DNA of 47,910 nt from Nodosilinea nodulosa PCC 7104. Lineage in GTDB: Bacteria > Cyanobacteriota > Cyanobacteriia > Phormidesmidales > Phormidesmidaceae. The stretch spans positions 189,126-237,035 of the forward strand of contig NZ_JH976538.1 in assembly GCF_000309385.1 (NCBI RefSeq). The letters are read 5' to 3'. Every line of letters begins with the position of its first letter. Position 1 is the first letter of the stretch. This document shows positions 41,534 through 47,910 of the stretch, piece after piece. The position numbers were made by a program, and so were the translations under genes. A model generated the notes under the pieces. It was not told the DNA's origin. It searched no databases and saw nothing but the letters and a program-made list of their open reading frames with translations.

Positions 41534-41680
41534 ATGGGGGAGAGTTATTGTGGCCGCGTCGGTCTACATGCGCTACCGGGCGCGGAAGCCTTCTATCGAC
41601 GTTACGATATGCCGGACTATGGCTCTGACCCAGACACAGACGGATTGGTATGCTTCGAGTACGCCGCTTTAACGCTCTAA
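41534..41680 (+). pseudogene. C-terminal remnant of a GNAT-family acetyltransferase
   Basis: Open frame of 48 codons with a stop codon just before its ATG: ESYCGRVGLHALPGAEAFYR, then RYDMPDYGSDPDTDGLV and CFEYAAL. The GRVGLHALPGAEAFYRR...M..YG...D pattern is the C-terminal end of GNAT acetyltransferases frequently seen in cyanobacteria (beta-6/alpha-4 region and the final strand). The acetyl-CoA-binding part is missing, so this is a fragment and not a functional enzyme. It lies between the tRNA remnant and the 41696 gene. Confidence 0.6.
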
Positions 41681-41695
41681 CTCATCCAATCGCTT

Positions 41696-42211
41696 ATGAA
41701 TGATGCAATCCTGGCTGAGCAACTGAGAAAAACGGGCAACTTGATGGACTTGCTCAATGACGAGGCTTGGGTTCGGGAAGCAGATGCGGATCACGCCAGT
41801 GAGGAAGGGCCGGTTGAGGCTGGTCTGGGTCTACAGCCTTATGTGGAGTTACTCAAGGATGCTTCGCCGGAAGCTTTGCAGCGGCAGCGGTGGTATGTGC
41901 GAGTGCTATCCATCTTGTTGCCGGAGTTGAAGGGGTGGTTAGAGTCGTGGCAGCTCGGGCGGAGTCTAGAGGCTGTCTATATGGAGGCACAAAGATGCTT
42001 ATACGATCATCTGAGGTATCTCACCCCCGAACAGACGGCCTGGATTGAGATGCTGTTGGCAGAGGGAGAGCAGGCGTCACCCAACGATCAGAAGGTGATT
42101 CGGGCTGAAGCGATCGCCATGCTCGCTCAGATATTCACTACAGAAGACTGGCAGAGCGTTGGCGTAGCCGCCCCAGAGGGGGCATCGCGAATGTGGCCTC
42201 CCAAACAATGA
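41696..42211 (+). CDS. Hypothetical protein, unrecognised
   Basis: 171 residues, mainly helical (PYVELLKDASPEALQRQRWY, then VRVLSILLPELKGWLESWQL and LEAVYMEAQRCLYDHLRYLT). No known domain, signal peptide or membrane segment was recognised. The C terminus (VGVAAPEGASRMWPPKQ) is encoded by a dispersed palindromic repeat at 42162-42189, so the original end was probably altered by repeat insertion. It begins 15 bases after the acetyltransferase remnant and may itself be a partner of the NB-ARC region or debris within the island. Confidence 0.5.
   Translation: MNDAILAEQLRKTGNLMDLLNDEAWVREADADHASEEGPVEAGLGLQPYVELLKDASPEALQRQRWYVRVLSILLPELKGWLESWQLGRSLEAVYMEAQRCLYDHLRYLTPEQTAWIEMLLAEGEQASPNDQKVIRAEAIAMLAQIFTTEDWQSVGVAAPEGASRMWPPKQ
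42162..42189. repeat. Dispersed palindromic repeat (GCGTAGCC...GGGGGCATCGC type)
   Basis: GCGTAGCCGCCCCAGAGGGG followed by GCATCGCG is an imperfect palindrome of the type scattered in cyanobacterial genomes. Here it forms the 3' end of the 41696 reading frame. Confidence 0.6.
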
Positions 42212-42273
42212 CAAAAGACATTCTACAAATGGGGCAAGAAGCGGCTGCTCCCACTCTCGCTGTCTAAGCTTAG

Positions 42274-42441
42274 TACTGTGCGGCGAAAATCTCCTGGCTA
42301 TCATCGCGCAAGCGTCTTGCCCCCGAGCTGATTCAGGATTTGCTAAACAATCGGGATAACCCGAATGCCCATATGCGGGCGATCGAGGTCTATCGGCAGG
42401 GTTTGTTGAGCTACCCCAAAAAGCAGCGAACAAGAAAATAG
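42274..42441 (+). pseudogene. Remnant of an unidentified gene
   Basis: Open frame of 55 codons between stops, without a start at its beginning: KISWLSSRKRLAPELIQDLL, then NNRDNPNAHMRAIEVYRQGL and LSYPKKQRTRK. Codon use and composition look protein-like, but I do not recognise the family. The missing start and the surrounding remnants suggest a truncated gene. The remaining gap to 42667 is AT-rich and empty of recognised features. Confidence 0.35.
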
Positions 42442-42667
42442 TGCCCTGCGGCTTGTCAGCTTCCTGCCCTCAACGCAAGGGAACCGGCTGCTGAAGTTGG
42501 TCCTCTGGCACTAAGCCTGAAATCAAAAACAAGGGCGTTGCTTATTTCAGGTATGAACCAATCTCTCTAGGTATTAGAAGCTCATTTATTTTTTTGCAAA
42601 ATCATACCGCTATTCAGCAATGCCAAAACAAGAATATAGAGGTGCCTTGAAACAAGACTTGTGTGCA

Positions 42668-45600
42668 TTATGAGCAAGGTGCTGGCTCTAAAGCGGAATC
42701 AACGGCACCCAAAGCTAGTAACGAAGCACGTTGGGCTTTGGTTAGACCTCGCGCCCCAGTAATGTTGCTGCCTTCATAGGGACGAGGAATCTGCCACACT
42801 GCCAGGCATCGGCCCGTGCTCGCTTGCCACAGCCGAATAGTCTCATCATCGCTGCCCGTCGCCAGACGTTGCCCATCGGGACTGTAAGCAAGCGATCTGA
42901 GCCTGTTGGTATGGCCTGTCAATGTCATTTGGCATTGGCCTGTACTAACCTGCCACAGCCGAATAGTCTCATCATCGCTGCCCGTCGCCAGCCATTGCCC
43001 ATCGGGACTAAACACAACTGACCTGACCCTGGCGGTATGCCCGGTCAAAGTCTTGTGGCACTGGTCTGTACTCACCTGCCACAATTGAATCGTGGCATCA
43101 TCGCCGCCCGTCGCCAGCCATTGTCCATCGGGACTAAATACAACCGAGTCAACCCACCTAGTATGCTCTGTCAAGGTCTTGTGGCACTGGCCTGTACTCA
43201 CCTGCCACAACCGAATCGTGGCATCATTGCTGCCCGTCGCCAGCCATTGTCCATCAGGACTAAATACAATCGAGTTAACCCAGTTGGTATGCCCTGTTAA
43301 GGTCTTGTGGCATTGGCCCGTACTCACCTGCCACAGTCGAATCGTGGCATCATCGCCGCCTGAAGCTAGCCATTGCCCATCGGGACTAAATACAACCGAC
43401 TTGACCCAATTGGTATGCCCGGTCAAGGTCTTGTGGCATTGGCCCGTGCTCACCTGCCACAACCGGATAGTCGTATCACCACTACCTGAAGCTAGCCATT
43501 GCCCATCGGGACTAAATACAACCGATTTGACCCAGTGGGTATGCCCGGTCAAGGTCTTGTGGCATTGGCCCGTGCTCACCTGCCACAACCGAATCATGGC
43601 ATCATCGCTGCCTGAAGCTAGCCATTGCCCATCGGGACTAAACATAACCGAGCCAACCCAGTTGGTATGCCCTATTAAGGTCTTGTGGCATTGGCCCGTA
43701 CTCACCTGCCACAGCCGAATCGTGGCATCAGAGCTGCCTGAAGCTAGCCATTGCCCATCGGGACTAAACATAACCGAGCTAACCCAGTTGGTATGCCCTA
43801 TTAAGGTCTTGTGGCATTGGCCCGTACTCACCTGCCACAGCCGAATCGTGGCATCATCGCTGCCTGAAGCTAGCCATTGCCCATCGGGACTAAACACAAC
43901 CGAGTTAACCCAGTTTGTATGTCCGGTCAAGGTCTTGTGGCATTGGCCCGTGCTCACCTGCCACAGTCGAATCGTGGCATCATCGCTACCCGTCGCTAAC
44001 CATTGCCCATCAGGGCTAAACACAACCGACCTTACCCAGTCAGTGTGCCCGGTCAATGTCTTTTGGCATTGGCCCGTGCTCACCTGCCACAGTCGAATCG
44101 TGGCATCATCGCTACCTGAAGCTAGCCATTCCCCATCGGGACTAAATACAACCGACCTGACACTGATTGTATGCCCGGTCAAGATCTTTTGGCATTGGCC
44201 CGTACTCACCTGCCACAACCGAATCGTGGCATCATCGCTGCCCGTCGCCAGCCGCTGCCCATCGGGGCTAAACACAACCGAGCTGACCCAGCCAGTGTGC
44301 CCGGTCAAGATCTTTTGGCACTGACCTGTACTCACTTGCCATAGTTGAATCGTAGCATCATCACTGCCCGTCGCTAGCCATTGCCCATCAGGACTAAACA
44401 CAGCCGAGTTAATCCAACTGGTATGCCCTGCCAGGGTTGAGTGGCACTGGCCTGTACTTACCTGCCATAACCGAATCGTGGCATCATAGCTGCCTGTAGC
44501 CAGCCATTGCCCGTCGGGACTGTAAACAACTGCACTTACGAACCCAAATGGATGAGTCAGAGCTGGTTTAACCCATTGGGTGTTGGCTAAGTTAAACTCA
44601 TGCAGTTGCACTCCCTTTAGGTAAGCTTGTCTGAGGGTGAGTTGCGAGAAGTCAAATTGCTGCTCCTCCGATTTAAATTGACACAGCAGATTTAATAGAT
44701 TTCCAGGGGCATAGCCCCCATCCCAGCCAGGATGTTGGCGAATTGTTTGCAAAGAATCGTTGACTTGCTGGGCTAAGTTGACAATGCTGGCTGTAATGGG
44801 CTTGAGGATAAGGCGGACTTGAGTTTCTCGCACATATTCTTTAGCTGTAGCTTGAATCAGGGCGTGAGTATGAAATAGGTCAAATTCTTGAGTTTCTAGT
44901 TCTCTCCTGACCTGCCCTACAAATTGATCAGTGGCAAATTCCATGATTACGTTTTGCAGGGTGAACTGTTTGCCTACCGTTTCTACCAAGTGCCGATCGC
45001 TCAACCCCCTTAACGCTCCCCTCACCTCCTGCTTAGTAACCGGCGGCAGCAGGTCTTCCATCAATTCATCTAGGCCAACGGGTTCGCGGTTAATGGCCAG
45101 CCAAAACAACACGGATCGCTCCAGGGGGGCCAGTCGGCTCAGGTGCTGGTCTAGTAGGCTCCGCACATCTTCAACCGCCGTCACTTGCTCCTGCAAAAAG
45201 TCATCTACGTCGCCCAAAAACTCTCGCTGAATGGCCGTTGCCACCAGATGCAACGCCTGGGGGTTGCCACTACAGCGGCGAATCAGCTCTTGGCCCTGGA
45301 CATAAGCCTCATCCAGGGCCAAACCCTTAGTTTTTAGAATTTCTCGCCCAGCCTCGGTGTCAATGCTGCCGACTGACCACAGGCGAACCGGCGTCAGGTC
45401 ACCCGCCAGGGGGGCCAACTCTCGGGGGCATTCTCGGCTGGTGAGCAGCAAGCAGCTTTGGTGCTCAGTGCTGCCGATGCGTTGAATGAGTTCGCCATAG
45501 CTCTCATAGCCATCTCGGTAATGGCCCGCTGTTTCGGCCTGCAAGATCGATTCCAGGTTGTCGAGCACCACCAAGCAGCGATGCTCGCGCAGGTAGTGTA

Positions 45601-46246
45601 GCAAGCGAATGATGCGCTCTCCCAACCGGGTCGGCAGGTTGATTTCGGTCTCTTGCTGGTCAGAGAGGAACTGAATCAGCCGCACCAAGATTTCATCCAG
45701 GGGTGGGGCTTCTCGCAGGCTGCGCCAGATCACATAGTCGAAGCGATCATAGATCTGGTTCGCCAGTTTTGCCGCTAGGGAGGTTTTGCCAATGCCACCC
45801 ATGCCCAATAGTGTGATCAATCGACATTGGTCACCCTGCACCCATTGATTGAGGGTGGCCAATTCTTCGGTGCGGCCAAAGAAAAGGGCTGTGTCGGGTT
45901 TCTCACCCCAATCAATTTTGAGCGTTGAGGAAGAATTGTCGCTTGGAAGATGGGTTTCAGGAGTAGATGGGCTTGGCTCGGGTTGGCCATAATCAGCCGG
46001 TTCTAGGTTTTCCAATCCAAACGCATTGAATAACGCTCGCACAGAGGTTTCATCGGTAGGAATTTTACCTTCCCGGATTTTCTTAATCGTCTTAATGCTG
46101 AGCTTTGCCCGCTCCGATAGTTCTGCCTGGGTGAACCGTGAGCCAAATTTTTCTTGCTCCTGTGCCATGGCAATAGCGTTCTCCAACCGCTGTAGCCCTT
46201 GCGGAGTCAGAATAACACCTCGATAACGGTTATGTCTTTGGCTCAT
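42668..46246 (-). CDS. NB-ARC STAND ATPase with N-terminal helix-turn-helix and 14 WD40 repeats
   Basis: 1192 residues, soluble. N-terminal HTH-like domain (about 14-80: FTQAELSERAKLSIKTIKKI). NB-ARC NTPase (about 110-430): FFGRTEELATL, Walker A GMGGIGKTS near 148-156, Walker B RCLVVLDNLE, sensor LLLTSRE, then a GNPQALHLVA helix and a winged-helix-like segment. A linker (about 440-564) includes a short pentapeptide-like stretch (LRQAYLKGVQLHEFNLANTQ). WD40 repeats fill 565-1152: 14 units of exactly 42 residues, enough for two seven-bladed propellers. The end (NITGARGLTKAQRASLLALG) is common in cyanobacterial NB-ARC proteins. STAND proteins sense a ligand with their repeats, oligomerise on ATP exchange and trigger an effector. 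No nuclease, protease or TIR effector domain is seen here, so output may be transcriptional through the HTH or via a partner. Confidence 0.92.
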   Translation of the reverse strand: MSQRHNRYRGVILTPQGLQRLENAIAMAQEQEKFGSRFTQAELSERAKLSIKTIKKIREGKIPTDETSVRALFNAFGLENLEPADYGQPEPSPSTPETHLPSDNSSSTLKIDWGEKPDTALFFGRTEELATLNQWVQGDQCRLITLLGMGGIGKTSLAAKLANQIYDRFDYVIWRSLREAPPLDEILVRLIQFLSDQQETEINLPTRLGERIIRLLHYLREHRCLVVLDNLESILQAETAGHYRDGYESYGELIQRIGSTEHQSCLLLTSRECPRELAPLAGDLTPVRLWSVGSIDTEAGREILKTKGLALDEAYVQGQELIRRCSGNPQALHLVATAIQREFLGDVDDFLQEQVTAVEDVRSLLDQHLSRLAPLERSVLFWLAINREPVGLDELMEDLLPPVTKQEVRGALRGLSDRHLVETVGKQFTLQNVIMEFATDQFVGQVRRELETQEFDLFHTHALIQATAKEYVRETQVRLILKPITASIVNLAQQVNDSLQTIRQHPGWDGGYAPGNLLNLLCQFKSEEQQFDFSQLTLRQAYLKGVQLHEFNLANTQWVKPALTHPFGFVSAVVYSPDGQWLATGSYDATIRLWQVSTGQCHSTLAGHTSWINSAVFSPDGQWLATGSDDATIQLWQVSTGQCQKILTGHTGWVSSVVFSPDGQRLATGSDDATIRLWQVSTGQCQKILTGHTISVRSVVFSPDGEWLASGSDDATIRLWQVSTGQCQKTLTGHTDWVRSVVFSPDGQWLATGSDDATIRLWQVSTGQCHKTLTGHTNWVNSVVFSPDGQWLASGSDDATIRLWQVSTGQCHKTLIGHTNWVSSVMFSPDGQWLASGSSDATIRLWQVSTGQCHKTLIGHTNWVGSVMFSPDGQWLASGSDDAMIRLWQVSTGQCHKTLTGHTHWVKSVVFSPDGQWLASGSGDTTIRLWQVSTGQCHKTLTGHTNWVKSVVFSPDGQWLASGGDDATIRLWQVSTGQCHKTLTGHTNWVNSIVFSPDGQWLATGSNDATIRLWQVSTGQCHKTLTEHTRWVDSVVFSPDGQWLATGGDDATIQLWQVSTDQCHKTLTGHTARVRSVVFSPDGQWLATGSDDETIRLWQVSTGQCQMTLTGHTNRLRSLAYSPDGQRLATGSDDETIRLWQASTGRCLAVWQIPRPYEGSNITGARGLTKAQRASLLALGAVDSALEPAPCS
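42791..44554 (-). repeat. 14 tandem 126-bp repeats encoding the WD40 units
   Basis: Each unit encodes 42 residues of the form HTxWVxSVVFSPDGQWLA then SGSDDATIRLWQVSTGQCHK. Units 5-12 are nearly identical in both DNA and protein. The variable residues are concentrated after HT (SWIN, GWVS, ISVR, DWVR, NWVN, NWVS, NWVG, HWVK, NWVK, RWVD, ARVR, NRLR). The first and last units are the most divergent, as expected for arrays grown by internal duplication. Confidence 0.92.
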
Positions 46247-46322
46247 ATATGTCAGTCAAAATTAACGCTAGTGAGTAGTTGCAAACACATTAATATTTCG
46301 AGTCAAACCAATCTTCTATGAG

Positions 46323-47618
46323 TTAAAAATCTAATAGATTGTCTTCGATTATTGCTTGTACTTTAGGACTAACGAAGTCAGAAATCTTAATGCAATTCAA
46401 TAAAAGCTGGCTAGAATAAAGGCATGTTGATATTATATCTTTTTGTTGATGAGTTAATTGCCAATATTGACTCATCCCCATGTGTTTATCTAATGTTTCT
46501 TTTAAATTCTGGTTCCAGTCATGTCCATTATCATGCCACCATCCTAAAAAATCTTTGTCAGGTTGGGGTAGTAGACTCTTCAGCTTTTCCAAAGACGAGA
46601 TGAATTCTTTTCCCACCTGAAAACCAGAGCTTCCTGGGAGCTTTTCTCTAATTCTTACAAAGGCAAGGTCAAGGGAGTTTAGCAACCCATAATCCAAGCT
46701 AAAAGCTTTGTCTGGATGGTCGGCAAGCGATTGACTTAGCGAAAAGCCAGTATCATATATGCTTTGAAAGTTCAATATGGTTCCAAACAGCAAGTCAAGA
46801 TAGTTTAGTCTTAAAATACCTCCTTTTCTGATTCCCTGATCCTGAGATTCACTTCGGCATAAATATGCTAATAGGCCTCTCAGTTTAAGATCGTTTAAAA
46901 TTTGACTATCAATTGCCTCCTTGAGCGACATCAGTAATTCATCAGGTTTTTTCAGCATGCTGAATACAAGAAGGAAAACTTCTCGCCAGTCTCGATCTCC
47001 AAAGTGTTGATAGAAGATGTGTTGAGAGTCTGAAGAGAATTTTTCTATAATTGACTTTGCTGCAAAAAATTCCTGGAAGGTGAGGTGAGAAAAAGAATAA
47101 ATTTCTTGTGCCCTTTCTATGATAATTCCATGTTGGGATTCAATATCACTGAGAACCTCATGAGCGTCTTCAAAATCGATGTCTAAAAATTGAGCTATTA
47201 TTGCACAAATTTCATCAAGATCAAAAAGCAATCTCTGTTTTTCTTGAAATTTGCTGAATGCAATAAAATTTAGTAGACTTTTCTTTTTTGTTTTGCTTAG
47301 AGATTTATAGATCTGATTTTTTGCTTCCCTATCTATTCCTCTGCGTTCATCCCATGTGCCCAAGAGCAAATCAAGGCCATGCTCGTATAGCTTATGTCTT
47401 TTCTCGGGAAAATCCCCTGAATCAGAATAAATCCAGCATATCAGGCTCAATAAAATGGGTGTGACAGCCAATTCCGCAGTCTGTTGATTTTGAGGTAGGT
47501 AAAGCTTTTCTATAAAAGAGCGATTAATACCACTCCCGGCATCACCAAATTGGGAGGTGAACCAGTTTAGTGAAAATTGCCTAATTTGGTCAGAGGACGT
47601 TTTAAAAGATCTGAGGGG
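46323..47618 (-). pseudogene. C-terminal part of a NACHT-type STAND protein, 5' end removed by an IS5-family insertion
   Basis: The frame is open from the stop at 46323 back to 47618, where a TGA and the insertion sequence begin. It reads, from the break, QIRQFSLNWFTSQFGDAGSG, then IEKLYLPQNQQTAELAVTPI and LLSLICWIYSD, the region just after a NACHT NTPase core. FSHLTFQEFFAAKSIIEKF is the hallmark motif downstream of NACHT domains. About 200 further residues have no recognised repeat and may be a C-terminal sensor. The P-loop half is missing. A TTG at 47471 could start a shorter product, but the sequence upstream is clearly part of the same protein. The AT-rich composition differs from the core genome. 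Its stop lies 77 bp from the NB-ARC gene start, so the two were neighbours on the same strand. Confidence 0.75.
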
Positions 47619-47910
47619 TCAAAAATTATGCCAACCGCCTGACCATAATACGGATCATGGCCAGGTAGATGAGGGTCTCTGAGGTTTCGGGTAGCAGTTC
47701 ATAATCTCGCACCAAACGTCGGCACCCCATCAGCCAACCGAGGGTACGCTCCACCACCCAGCGTTTCTTGAGCAGCACGAACCCTTTAGTTTGTTGAGGT
47801 CGCAGCACGACTTGGAGAATCCAACGACAGGTATCCATCACCCACATCATGAAAGCAGGGCCATCAAAGCCCCCATCCGCCCAAATAATGGTCAGTCTCG
47901 AGATGGCAGG
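47613..47910 (-). mobile_element. IS5-family insertion sequence, one end within the window
   Basis: The boundary is inferred from the loss of NACHT-like coding at 47613-47621 and the start of the transposase tail at 47626. GAGGGGTC at the border fits the GAG-beginning ends of IS427-type elements. The other end and the target duplication are not visible. Confidence 0.6.
47626..47910 (-). CDS. IS5-family transposase, C-terminal part (cut by window edge)
   Basis: The frame is open from the right edge to the stop at 47626. TIIWADGGFDGPAFMMWV carries the second catalytic Asp (ADGG motif), and KRWVVERTLGWLMGCRRLVR followed by DYE carries the catalytic Glu of the IS5 superfamily (IS427/IS1031-like). 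The N-terminal half is outside the window. Within the visible part there are no stops or frameshifts. The element has inserted into the NACHT-type gene; its end is probably near 47613, where GAGGGGTCAAAAATT begins just beyond the transposase stop. Confidence 0.88.
   Translation of the reverse strand, partial: PAISRLTIIWADGGFDGPAFMMWVMDTCRWILQVVLRPQQTKGFVLLKKRWVVERTLGWLMGCRRLVRDYELLPETSETLIYLAMIRIMVRRLA

Noticed and set aside
41371..41628. 85-codon open frame after the tRNA remnant
   Set aside because: No family resemblance; the acetyltransferase remnant is read in a different frame over part of it.
43092..44324. 410-codon open frame on the plus strand opposite the WD40 array
   Set aside because: It is a periodic shadow of the 126-bp repeats: the protein repeats a CHNRIV...ASHCPSGLN unit with the same period and has no family resemblance, while the minus strand encodes clear WD40 units.
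42791..44554. Regular repeat spacing that might suggest a CRISPR or satellite array
   Set aside because: The repeats are contiguous, in frame, 126 bp long and encode WD40 domains; there are no spacers.

Overview
The window looks like a chromosomal segment of a filamentous cyanobacterium of the Leptolyngbya/Nodosilinea/Phormidium type. This is inferred from the very frequent HIP1 octamer GCGATCGC, the high GC of the core genes, typical cyanobacterial families (very large PAS-rich sensor kinases, pentapeptide, TPR and WD40 proteins, a VKOR-thioredoxin fusion, type II IPP isomerase) and GTAGGTTGG-type dispersed repeats. No species can be assigned without a search.

Layout. 1-382: tail of an IS4-type transposase. 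587-3730: gcvH and two conserved proteins of unknown function. 3790-10312 (minus): a signalling operon of three genes with 4-nt overlaps, in transcription order a seven-PAS histidine kinase, a small response regulator and a REC-PAS-GGDEF-EAL protein for cyclic-di-GMP turnover. 10375-11919: a SagB/ThcOx-type oxidoreductase. 12123-18291: a pentapeptide protein, a membrane coiled-coil/TPR protein, a 55-residue protein not obvious from length-filtered gene calls, an exported TPR protein and nei, which starts three bases after it. 18731-21710: pfkA and a convergent Ppx/GppA phosphatase, with related inverted repeats on both sides of the phosphatase gene. 22012-23611: a DUF5671 membrane protein, its partner and a small conserved protein.

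23645-26375 is an accessory patch: a palindromic repeat, a small XRE regulator with a likely operator, an AT-rich zinc-ribbon plus HSDR_N nuclease-like gene, and a VapBC-type toxin-antitoxin pair preceded by a third overlapping gene. 26460-31532 is a giant CBS-PAS(8)-HisKA-HATPase-REC-REC hybrid kinase. 31533-32672 has no credible gene but holds a 209-bp sequence present twice and shorter dispersed repeats. 32673-41006 returns to core genes: VKOR-thioredoxin, a beta-hydroxyacid dehydrogenase, a DUF120/CTP-dependent riboflavin-kinase-like protein, a periplasmic protein of unknown function, pyrR, fni, a GST and a secreted Ser/Gly-rich protein.

41281 to the right edge looks like a genomic island. 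It begins with the 3' part of a tRNA (a candidate attachment site), followed by gene remnants (a GNAT acetyltransferase tail and an unidentified tail), an NB-ARC STAND ATPase with 14 nearly identical WD40 repeats, and a NACHT-type gene cut by an IS5-family element that runs off the window. The NB-ARC/WD40 protein is the best candidate for an interesting system. It has the architecture of NLR-like conflict or self/non-self proteins, and its repeats differ mainly at a few clustered positions, as if a recognition surface were being diversified.
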